Below, piece by piece: positions 1-4,973 of a stretch of DNA of 5,457 nucleotides (positions within the stretch are counted from its first letter, which is position 1; each line of letters begins with the position of its first letter). Both the position numbers and the translations under genes were made by a program. The DNA lies in the NCBI GenBank assembly GCA_903908025.1, contig CAIVQM010000109.1:1-5457 (forward strand). The letters are read 5' to 3'. This DNA comes from an uncultured bacterium. Its GTDB lineage: Bacteria; Actinomycetota; Actinomycetes; S36-B12. The notes under the pieces were generated by a model. That model was not told the DNA's origin and did no database searches. It saw only the letters and a list, made by a program, of their open reading frames with translations.

Positions 1-132
1 ATCTCCGATCAGCAGGACCACAGCACCCAGCGGCCGCACACCGGTCGCCTGAGCCACCGCGAACCCCAGGATCAGGGTCAGCGGCGCAACGAGGGTGACA
101 AGCAGCCGGGAGCGTGAAGTGTCAGCTGACAC
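1..132 (-). CDS. Small membrane protein, N-terminal part (cut by left edge)
   Basis: The visible 44 codons read MSADTSRSRLL, then a strongly hydrophobic stretch (about residues 10-28, rich in L, V, A, I), then ATGVRPLGAV and a second hydrophobic run up to the edge. This indicates an integral membrane protein with at least two membrane segments close together. The start is taken as the GTG at 132-130, because an in-frame TGA lies about ten codons upstream and no other good start lies between. The gene overlaps the end of the upstream 164-aa gene by 11 bp, which suggests translational coupling in one operon. The AGGAGG in the upstream gene is about 18 nt from the GTG, rather far for an efficient ribosome site, so re-initiation is likely. 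The family is not recognised and the C-terminus lies outside the window. Confidence 0.6.
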   Translation of the reverse strand, partial: MSADTSRSRLLVTLVAPLTLILGFAVAQATGVRPLGAVVLLIGD

Positions 133-616
133 GCGCAGCCTGCGCCTCGGCCTCCTTCACCAGCTTCTCCAACTGCTTCGTGGCGGCCGTGAGCTCGCCA
201 TCCCAGTGCTGCGCGCGGACGCACCACATCACCGTGTCCTGAGCCTCGAGCAGGCCGTCCTTCATCTCGTGGGTTGCGGCGGTGCCGAGGCGGGTCAGGA
301 CGCGCTCCGTGGCCGACACCCAAGTCTCGGCGACCTGCAGGTGCTGGACCTCCTTGGCCATGTCACGGACGGAGGAGCTGGCCTTGGGCTCGTCGGGGGT
401 GATCTCCTTGAGCTGCTGCTGGACCCGGTTCACCGCGGTCGTCAGGTCGGCGACCATCGGCGCGTGCGCCGACGAGTGACGCAGCTCGTGGAGCAGGTCC
501 TCACAGGCCTTCTTGACATCCGTCTTGGCGGCAAACAGCCGCTCGTCGGAGCGATGCGGGACTTCCTTGGCGGCCGTGCGGCTGAGGCGGTTCGGGCCGG
601 GAGTGTTGCTCTTCAT
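122..616 (-). CDS. Hypothetical helix-rich cytoplasmic protein, 164 aa
   Basis: The family is not recognised. The protein has no signal peptide or membrane segment. It starts MKSNTPGPNR, and from about residue 30 it is made of amphipathic helices rich in K, E, A, L and Q: roughly 30-70, 80-112 and 114-160, with a Pro-containing break at EITPDEPK (71-78). The last segment (ELTAATKQLEKLVKEAEA) has coiled-coil-like heptad spacing. The only cysteine is C132. The start at 616 is chosen because AAGGAGAG lies a few nucleotides upstream (621-628). The longer reading frame from 703 adds 29 residues with no ribosome site. It overlaps the downstream membrane-protein gene by 11 bp, so the two are probably co-translated. 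A helical-bundle or protein-interaction role is only a guess. Confidence 0.72.
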   Translation of the reverse strand: MKSNTPGPNRLSRTAAKEVPHRSDERLFAAKTDVKKACEDLLHELRHSSAHAPMVADLTTAVNRVQQQLKEITPDEPKASSSVRDMAKEVQHLQVAETWVSATERVLTRLGTAATHEMKDGLLEAQDTVMWCVRAQHWDGELTAATKQLEKLVKEAEAQAARVS

Positions 617-620
617 GATG

Positions 621-628
621 CTCTCCTT
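621..628 (-). promoter_or_regulatory. Ribosome binding site deciding the start at 616
   Basis: On the minus strand AAGGAGAG precedes the ATG at 616-614 by 4 nt, counted from the end of the motif. No comparable site stands before the upstream in-frame ATG at 703, so the short form of the protein is preferred. Confidence 0.7.
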
Positions 629-723
629 CACGCCGTAAAGGGACCTGCACGAGCGAGGGTGCTGATCCCATTGTTGTCCAGTTTGCGCAGCGTCGCGTGG
701 CAACGGATGAACCGGGCCCGGCG

Positions 724-731
724 CATACTGT
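724..731 (+). promoter_or_regulatory. Possible -10 element of the I42 inhibitor gene
   Basis: CATACTGT contains both CATACT and TACTGT (a TANNNT pattern) about 30 nt before the ATG at 761. That would give a short leader carrying the ribosome site. No convincing -35 hexamer was found at 16-18 nt spacing, so this is a weak call. Confidence 0.3.
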
Positions 732-750
732 GATCGCCAACACCACGACC

Positions 751-756
751 AGGAGG
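751..756 (+). promoter_or_regulatory. Ribosome binding site of the I42 inhibitor gene
   Basis: A perfect AGGAGG lies 4 nt before the ATG at 761. It fixes the start of the secreted inhibitor and suggests efficient translation. Confidence 0.8.
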
Positions 757-760
757 CACC

Positions 761-1183
761 ATGGCCATCGCTCGCCCCGCACGTCTGCTGACTCTCGCCG
801 TCACCTCGCTGATGGTCGCCGGCACCGTTCTCGCCGCCACCCCGGCGACCGCCAAGCCCGTCGATCCCACCGTGATCGTCACGATCCTGCCCGCGCAGGT
901 TCGCCTGGTGCCCAAGGAGTCTGTGGTCATCCGCCTGTCGACCAACCTCACCACCGGGTACAGCTGGTCCTACCGCGTGACCGGTGACCGCGGTGCCGTC
1001 ACCGTTGTCCAGAAGGAGGCCGCACCGGCCGCCGCAGGCGCGTTGATCGGCGCTCCCACAACCACCGACTGGGTCGTCACCGCAAAGGGCAAGGGCACCG
1101 CGGTCGTGAAGATCCTCACGACCCCGCCCGGCAGCACAGACAAGAAGAACGTCGGCTCGCTCACGGTGATCGTCAGCGGCTAG
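761..1183 (+). CDS. Secreted chagasin-like (family I42) protease inhibitor
   Basis: The 140-aa protein starts with a Sec signal peptide: a basic N-region (MAIARPAR), a hydrophobic core at residues 9-26, and a likely cleavage after ATPATA (about residue 31). The mature part of about 109 residues matches the usual size of chagasin domains. The clearest family mark is NLTTGYSW at 62-69, corresponding to the NPTTGY loop that enters the active site of papain-type cysteine proteases. GTAVVKI (112-118), followed by a C-terminal beta strand, fits the Ig-like fold. The other two inhibitory loops are poorly kept: the GxGG loop position reads IGAPTTTDW (96-104), and the RPW position seems replaced by TTPPGS (120-125). 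Family membership is therefore likely, but inhibition of C1 proteases is uncertain. It is followed directly by a strong terminator, so it is probably monocistronic. It lies next to a secreted metalloprotease and near a sortase. Confidence 0.78.
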   Translation: MAIARPARLLTLAVTSLMVAGTVLAATPATAKPVDPTVIVTILPAQVRLVPKESVVIRLSTNLTTGYSWSYRVTGDRGAVTVVQKEAAPAAAGALIGAPTTTDWVVTAKGKGTAVVKILTTPPGSTDKKNVGSLTVIVSG

Positions 1184-1210
1184 TCGCCAGCACTGTCACC
1201 AGCACTCCCG

Positions 1211-1242
1211 TCAGGCCCGATCCCAGCAGGGATCGGGCCTGA
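1211..1242 (+). terminator. Terminator behind the I42 inhibitor gene
   Basis: A perfect 14-bp inverted repeat (TCAGGCCCGATCCC and its complement) encloses a 4-nt AGCA loop, starting 27 nt after the stop codon. No T-run follows, which is common for terminators in high-GC actinobacteria. Confidence 0.85.
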
Positions 1243-1250
1243 CCATTTGC

Positions 1251-1457
1251 GGGTATTGACCGGCTGATTTCACCCTTTTGCGTGCTTTACCGTGCCGTGT
1301 GCTGATATTCGTTCATATTGACCGGTCATTAATCCGACAGTCTTTCGGGACCTTCGCCTGCCCAAAGGCTCGTGATGCATGAGGGAAATCCCGCCCATGG
1401 CCCGCAGTCAATACCCATTTCGGTCATTTCCTATTGATCGGTCATATTGACCGATCA
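1251..1457. promoter_or_regulatory. Operator-like array of TGACCGGTCA-type sites
   Basis: The motif TATTGACCGGTCA or a close variant recurs. A half-site is at 1254-1263 (TATTGACCGG). A perfect 10-bp palindrome TGACCGGTCA is at 1319-1328. A half-site CGGTCATT is at 1421-1428. A double site has TGATCGGTCA (1435-1444) and its exact complement (1448-1457) separated by TAT. In addition, GGGTATTGAC at 1251-1260 is exactly inverted as GTCAATACCC at 1407-1416. Repeated palindromes of this size directly upstream of a gene are typical of dimeric helix-turn-helix regulators. The regulator is not in the window and its family cannot be named. The most proximal pair would overlap a -35 element, which would suit repression. 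Confidence 0.6.
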
Positions 1458-1475
1458 TGTTCGATTAGGCACACT
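1447..1475 (+). promoter_or_regulatory. Possible promoter of the metalloprotease gene
   Basis: TTGACC (1447-1452) and CACACT (1470-1475) are separated by 17 bp, a plausible but weak housekeeping promoter about 20 nt from the start codon. TTGATC (1434-1439) with CATGTT (1456-1461) at 16 bp spacing is an alternative. Either choice overlaps the proximal operator pair. Confidence 0.3.
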
Positions 1476-1495
1476 TTCCTTAGACGAGGAAAGGG

Positions 1496-2329
1496 GTGAG
1501 CCAGATGACCGCAGCAGCCAGCACCAAGCGCCGGATCGCCATCGCTGTCTCAGGCATCGTTGCCCTCGCCCTCCTCGCCTCTCCGCTCCCCACCGCCGCC
1601 GCCAGTGCAGCTACCGCGGCCGCGCCGATGGCCGCCAAGTCGCACCCGACCAAGTCCGTCAGCAAGGCCACCACCAAAGCCGCCACCAAGGCCACCGCCG
1701 CCCGCACCCAGGCAGCTGCCGCCGTTGCCGCCGCCGACTACTCCTCGATCTTCGCCACCCAGCAGCCCGCGCTGACCAACAGCGGCTGGGCCACCTGCGC
1801 AGCAGCCATCACCTGGTCCGTCGACACGGGCGGCCTGAGCGCCGATGAGGCCGCCGCACAGATCGCCAACCTCACGTGGGCGTTCGACCAGTGGACGCCG
1901 GCATCGGGCCTGGCCTTCCAGTACACCGGCACCGAGAGCCTCGCCTACGACGACGCGGCCTTCTCCCTGAAGCCCGCCAACGGCTCCGCAATGCAGAGCC
2001 GCCACGTCTACCTCGCCTTCGTCGCCGACGGCGACTCCGCTCGCCTCGGCGGCGGCACGGTCGGCCTCGGCTCCCCCTCGCAGGTGTGGCCCTCTACCAA
2101 GGAGATCATCACCGGCGCAGCGGTCTTCCGCACCGACCACGTGAAGCAGGCGAACGCCCGCGAGGACAAGAGCCTGTACATGCACGAGCTTGGCCACGTG
2201 CTCGGTCTGGCCCACGCCAGTGAGACCTCGAACATCATGTACCCGGTCGTCTCGGACCACACCGACCTCGGCGCCGGCGATGTCAACGGCGTCCGCTCGA
2301 TGAACAAGCCCTGCAAGGCTGCCGCGTAA
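1496..2329 (+). CDS. Secreted matrixin-like zinc metalloprotease (metzincin, M10-type)
   Basis: The zinc site is explicit: HELGHVLGLAH at residues 230-240 gives the HExxHxxGxxH ligands H230, H234 and H240 with catalytic E231. The Met-turn NIMYP follows, with M248. The pattern before it (ITWSVDTGG, a helix around AFDQW, LAFQYTG, and the glycine-rich LGGGTVGLG at 184-192) resembles the beta sheet and S-loop of matrixins. An N-terminal signal peptide (KRR at 11-13, hydrophobic core 14-32, likely cut near TAAASA) shows export. Residues 45-80 form a low-complexity Ala/Lys/Thr segment that may be a linker or short propeptide. No cysteine-switch motif is visible. C101 and C273 could form one disulfide. 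Start: GTG at 1496 has GAGGA 5 nt upstream; ATG at 1505, three codons later, is equally possible using AAGGGG. The protein ends soon after the catalytic domain, with no anchor, so it is probably released. Confidence 0.88.
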   Translation: MSQMTAAASTKRRIAIAVSGIVALALLASPLPTAAASAATAAAPMAAKSHPTKSVSKATTKAATKATAARTQAAAAVAAADYSSIFATQQPALTNSGWATCAAAITWSVDTGGLSADEAAAQIANLTWAFDQWTPASGLAFQYTGTESLAYDDAAFSLKPANGSAMQSRHVYLAFVADGDSARLGGGTVGLGSPSQVWPSTKEIITGAAVFRTDHVKQANAREDKSLYMHELGHVLGLAHASETSNIMYPVVSDHTDLGAGDVNGVRSMNKPCKAAA

Positions 2330-2354
2330 CCCAGACTTCATTCCCTCCTCGCAA

Positions 2355-2400
2355 GACTGAGTCGGCCTCCCCGGGTGGAAACGGGGAGGCCGACTCAGTT
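2355..2400. terminator. Bidirectional terminator between convergent genes
   Basis: A 17-bp perfect inverted repeat (arms 2356-2372 and 2383-2399, extendable by one G-C pair) encloses a loop of about 8-10 nt. It lies 26 nt behind the metalloprotease stop and 22 nt behind the sortase stop, so it probably ends transcription from both sides. Confidence 0.88.
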
Positions 2401-2421
2401 ATGTATGCGAAGTACGAATAC

Positions 2422-3270
2422 CTAGCGACCGCCGCCGAGCAGGACGGGCTTGGAGATCTCGGCGATCGTCGCCGCCTGCGGAGCCAGCACACTGACCGGC
2501 TCATCTGCCGCTGCGGCCGCAGCAGCCGCCGCGGATGCCGACGCAGACGCTGAAGCGATCGCAGTCGGGTCCGTCAGGATCGGCGTGAACATCGGGACAG
2601 CCGTGACAACGACGTTGTCCTGGTAGCCGCCGTTATTGCGGTCGTAGTAGCCGCCGCAGCTGATCAGGGTGAGACGCGGATCGCCATCGACGGCGAACAG
2701 CTCCTCGTACGGCAGTCTCTTCTTCTTGATGAGCTCACGGGCGACGACCTTGTAGGGCAGGGCCTCCCCTGCAGAGGTCTTCACGGTGACCTTGTCGCCG
2801 ACGTTGAGGCTGCCGAGTGAGTAGAAGACACCACGACCCTGCTCACGACCATCTCGGTGAGCGACAAGCACGGCGGAGCCACGATCGACCCCGGGTGGCA
2901 CTCCGAGCTTGTACCAACCGACGTTGCGAATGTCCTCGGGGATCTCGATTGCCTTGTTCTCGTCGAGCCCGACCGGGAGCACCTTCGCATTGACACCGAT
3001 CGCAGGGATGATCACGCGGACCGGCGCCGCGACCATCACCGGATCCGGAATCGCCGTTGGGCTCGGTGACAAGGACGGTGACAGCGAGGGTGACGGCGAA
3101 GCCGATGGCGACGGTGTCGCCGACGCGGTGGACGCGGGCCGCGTGCCGACCGACTCGATGGTCGCGTCCTGGGCGCCCTGCCACTGCGAGAACCCGATGA
3201 AGCCGAGAGTCACGACGATGACCGCGATGCTCACCCACAGGATCACGAGGGCGGGACGACGTCTGCTCAC
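2422..3270 (-). CDS. Class F-like sortase with unusual C-terminal tail
   Basis: Sortases are membrane-bound cysteine transpeptidases that cut a C-terminal sorting signal and join the protein to the cell wall or a pilin. This 282-aa protein has an N-terminal membrane anchor (residues about 6-27), a Pro/Ser-rich linker of PS repeats (50-77) and a sortase domain at about 83-228. Domain marks are VIIPAIGVNAKVLPVGLD, VGWYKLGVPPG, VLVAHRDG with catalytic H138, LTLISCGG with catalytic C205, and YDRNNGGYQDNVVVTA. This order and spacing is the actinobacterial class F type. The catalytic Arg is probably R211, but the position before DNVVV is Q, so the assignment is open. After the last strand comes a tail of about 52 residues with an alternating Ala/Ser run and nine alanines, not usual for the family. 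The start is GTG at 3270. It lies downstream of two surface-protein genes on the same strand that are its likely substrates. Confidence 0.88.
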   Translation of the reverse strand: MSRRRPALVILWVSIAVIVVTLGFIGFSQWQGAQDATIESVGTRPASTASATPSPSASPSPSLSPSLSPSPTAIPDPVMVAAPVRVIIPAIGVNAKVLPVGLDENKAIEIPEDIRNVGWYKLGVPPGVDRGSAVLVAHRDGREQGRGVFYSLGSLNVGDKVTVKTSAGEALPYKVVARELIKKKRLPYEELFAVDGDPRLTLISCGGYYDRNNGGYQDNVVVTAVPMFTPILTDPTAIASASASASAAAAAAAAADEPVSVLAPQAATIAEISKPVLLGGGR

Positions 3271-3276
3271 CCGGGA

Positions 3277-3282
3277 ATCCTA
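3277..3282 (-). promoter_or_regulatory. Possible -10 element for leaderless sortase transcript
   Basis: TAGGAT on the minus strand ends 6 nt before the GTG start of the sortase. In actinobacteria a TANNNT element at this distance often places the first transcribed base on the start codon. A recognisable -35 is not evident. The same bases could instead serve as a weak ribosome site (AGGTAGGA), so the call is tentative. Confidence 0.4.
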
Positions 3283-3314
3283 CCTTTCGGCCACGCCCTC
3301 CTGAGCAACAGCAA

Positions 3315-3348
3315 GGGGCCCCGGTCCGCTCTCGCGAACCGGGGCCCC
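3315..3348 (-). terminator. Terminator behind the Cys-rich surface protein gene
   Basis: An 11-bp perfect GC stem (GGGGCCCCGGT at 3315-3325 with its complement at 3338-3348) continues, after one mismatch, as three further pairs around a TCTC loop. It starts 44 nt after the stop at 3392 and lies only about 45 nt before the sortase start. The sortase therefore needs read-through or its own promoter in that gap. The sequence resembles the terminator at 4891-4930 (25 of 30 core bases equal). Confidence 0.85.
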
Positions 3349-3391
3349 ACCTTCTCCGACTGCGTCGGGATTGGCCTTGCCGAGGGGCGAA

Positions 3392-4753
3392 CTACTTGCG
3401 AGCCCCCACCAGCTGCTTGCCGGCACCAGCCGCACCAAGCACGCCCACCGCGATCATCACGAGGGCCCACATGGGCACGCTGGGAGCCTGCGATCCATCA
3501 CCGGCAGGAACTGCTGCTGGGACGGTGGCAGCCTCTGGGGCGGCGACTGTGGCGGCCTCAGGGACCGTCGCAGCCTCGACCGGGCTCACGACCGCGGCCG
3601 GGGGACCGACCTCGGCAGGTGCCGGAACGGCAACCTCAGCGGCTGCGACAGCAACTGGGGTGTTGCAGTCGTAGTTCTCCCACTGGACTCCGTCCAGGTT
3701 CGGGCAGAAGTCCTTGACCGGCGTCGGGCCGCCTGCTGGCGTCACCGGCACTACCGGTTCTGGGAGGCAGCCACGATCCAGGAAGGCCTGACCGCCATCG
3801 GCCAGATTCTGGCCGGGGTTGACAGGGTTCTCGGCATCGATCGGATTCGCGATCACCGGGACGATGTCAGCTGCTGCGAACTCACGCGGCACCGTGTAGA
3901 ACTCGCCGTGGTTGTAGTCCGAGACAGAGGACTCCTCACCGTCCTTGCCGTACTTCAGCGTGTAGGTCTCCGCCACGAATGACGTGCCATCTTCGGAGGC
4001 CTCACAGAAAGTGCCGGTGGTGTCATAGAAGCAGAAGCCGGTTTCCTTGTCTCCGCGATTCTCGGTGGTGTCAGCCTTGCCAGTGCGGATCCACTGACCG
4101 TCTGTGAACTCGCAGTACTTCTTGGGCGTGTAGCAACGGGCGCTCTTCTGCTCCCGGTCTGCAGTTCCCACAGGAGCTGGCACCAAAGTGTCGCCGGTCT
4201 TGCAGGTCGGATCCTGCGGATCGAAAGTGGTGGTCCGCTCGCACCAGTACTTCGGCTGCGTCGTCTCGGCATCGACTGGGCCGTTCTTGTCCATCAACGT
4301 CCAGCCCTCTTCGCAGGAACGGATGGTGTCGGTGATGTTTCCATCGCGGGACTGTGGCTCCTTGCCGTCAGTCCGTGTCCTGTTGCACTTGCCGGTCTCC
4401 TCGTCGAACAACCAAGGCCCCCAAGGCGCCTTCGCCACATCCACGTCTTCCTGAGTGACTGCGTTTCGATCCACGACCTCGCAGTTGCCGACATAGCTAA
4501 CGCTCGGAGGCGCCTTCTCAACGAGATCCGGCCGCTCACACTTGCTCGTCTCGCTATCGAAGTGGTAGCCGTCCGCGCACAACGGGGTGTAGGTGCCGTC
4601 GTCGCCTGGGCCTGCCGTGGCGGGACTTGCCGCCGCCGCTCCGAAACCAATCAACATCAAACTGATGGACGCGGCCAAAGCCATGAACTTCAGCCCCGCG
4701 CCCCTAGATGAACTGGCCGCTTCTCCTGAGCGACCTCGCCAATTGCTCAACAT
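3392..4753 (-). CDS. Cysteine-rich sortase-anchored-like surface protein, 453 aa
   Basis: No known family is recognised. A long signal peptide opens the protein (basic residues in 1-22, hydrophobic core 23-43, likely cut near ASPATA at 47). The ectodomain (about 48-365) has 14 cysteines (59, 72, 91, 123, 147, 171, 184, 207, 214, 241, 250, 329, 350, 363), an even number that fits seven disulfides. It contains degenerate units with an FD-x-E-T-x-K-C core: YHFDSETSKCER (63-74), WLFDEETGKCNR (114-125) and perhaps DKETGFC (235-241). Residues 364-415 form an Ala/Val/Pro/Glu stalk with EAATV repeats. The C-terminus has sorting-signal architecture: VPAGDGSQAP (415-424), a hydrophobic segment PMWALVMIAVGVLGAAGAG and a short basic tail ending ARK. 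No LPXTG is present. The ATG at 4753 is preceded by AGGAGG at 8 nt. It is expected on the cell surface, with the downstream sortase as likely partner. Confidence 0.85.
   Translation of the reverse strand: MLSNWRGRSGEAASSSRGAGLKFMALAASISLMLIGFGAAAASPATAGPGDDGTYTPLCADGYHFDSETSKCERPDLVEKAPPSVSYVGNCEVVDRNAVTQEDVDVAKAPWGPWLFDEETGKCNRTRTDGKEPQSRDGNITDTIRSCEEGWTLMDKNGPVDAETTQPKYWCERTTTFDPQDPTCKTGDTLVPAPVGTADREQKSARCYTPKKYCEFTDGQWIRTGKADTTENRGDKETGFCFYDTTGTFCEASEDGTSFVAETYTLKYGKDGEESSVSDYNHGEFYTVPREFAAADIVPVIANPIDAENPVNPGQNLADGGQAFLDRGCLPEPVVPVTPAGGPTPVKDFCPNLDGVQWENYDCNTPVAVAAAEVAVPAPAEVGPPAAVVSPVEAATVPEAATVAAPEAATVPAAVPAGDGSQAPSVPMWALVMIAVGVLGAAGAGKQLVGARK
3395..3535 (-). repeat. Duplicated C-terminal sorting module, copy 1
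   Basis: The last 47 codons of the 453-aa protein match the last 47 codons of the collagen-like protein (4977-5117). In the final 37 residues 27 are identical, including AGDGSQAP, PMWAL and ARK, and 9 of the 10 residues before them also match. DNA similarity extends through the block. Confidence 0.85.
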
Positions 4754-4761
4754 GAGATTGA

Positions 4762-4767
4762 CCTCCT
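4762..4767 (-). promoter_or_regulatory. Ribosome binding site of the Cys-rich surface protein
   Basis: AGGAGG on the minus strand lies 8 nt before the ATG at 4753 and fixes this start, giving a complete signal peptide. Further upstream, CATAGT at 4855-4850 could be a -10 element but has no matching -35. Confidence 0.75.
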
Positions 4768-4890
4768 CGTCACTTCATGGGTGAAACCTCTTCCCTTCCA
4801 GCGTTGACTTGGCCAAATCCCGTTGCTCGGCGAAATGCGTGCATTGCTCACTATGTCCAGTCTGTGCTCGGTCATCCAGCTGGCAGACAG

Positions 4891-4930
4891 ACGAAGGCCC
4901 CGATCCGCTTGCGCGGGCCGGGGCCTTCGT
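4891..4930 (-). terminator. Terminator behind the collagen-like protein gene
   Basis: A 12-bp perfect stem (ACGAAGGCCCCG at 4891-4902 with its complement at 4919-4930) carries an inner CCGC/GCGG pairing. It lies 44 nt after the stop at 4974, the same distance as the related terminator behind the neighbouring surface protein gene. This separates the two surface-protein genes into distinct transcripts unless read-through occurs. Confidence 0.85.
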
Positions 4931-4973
4931 TCAGCCGATCAGAACGGCATGTCGTCTTCCGTCAATCCCAACC

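Larger units (their letters stand above)
1184..1495. other. Intergenic region with terminator and regulatory sites, no gene
   Basis: About 310 bp lie between the inhibitor stop and the metalloprotease start. The left part holds the terminator of the inhibitor gene. From about 1250 the base composition becomes more AT-rich than the flanking genes, and several related palindromic motifs occur up to about 1457. No open frame with coding character was found here, so the region is read as the control region of the metalloprotease gene. Confidence 0.7.

Noticed and set aside
617..703. N-terminal extension of the 164-aa protein starting at 703
   Set aside because: There is no ribosome site before 703, whereas AAGGAGAG stands in front of the ATG at 616.
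95..733. Long plus-strand open frame over the left minus-strand gene
   Set aside because: It mirrors the minus-strand gene, has no ribosome site, and its composition (His/Arg/Gly-rich) is that of an antisense shadow in GC-rich DNA.
1251..1457. CRISPR array or replication iterons
   Set aside because: The motif copies are irregularly spaced, in both orientations and palindromic, with no unique spacers of equal length and no replication gene nearby. Operators fit better.
1550..2341. Minus-strand frame of 263 aa opposite the metalloprotease
   Set aside because: It is low-complexity Gly/Arg/Val sequence opposite a gene with an unmistakable zinc site and signal peptide.
3371..3982. Plus-strand frame opposite the Cys-rich surface protein
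   Set aside because: The minus-strand frame has a signal peptide, a ribosome site and a C-terminus shared with a paralogue; the plus frame has none of these.
4767..4775. Two-codon upstream frame (ATG AAG TGA) before the Cys-rich surface protein gene
   Set aside because: It could be a minimal leader, but a frame this short occurs by chance and nothing else suggests attenuation.
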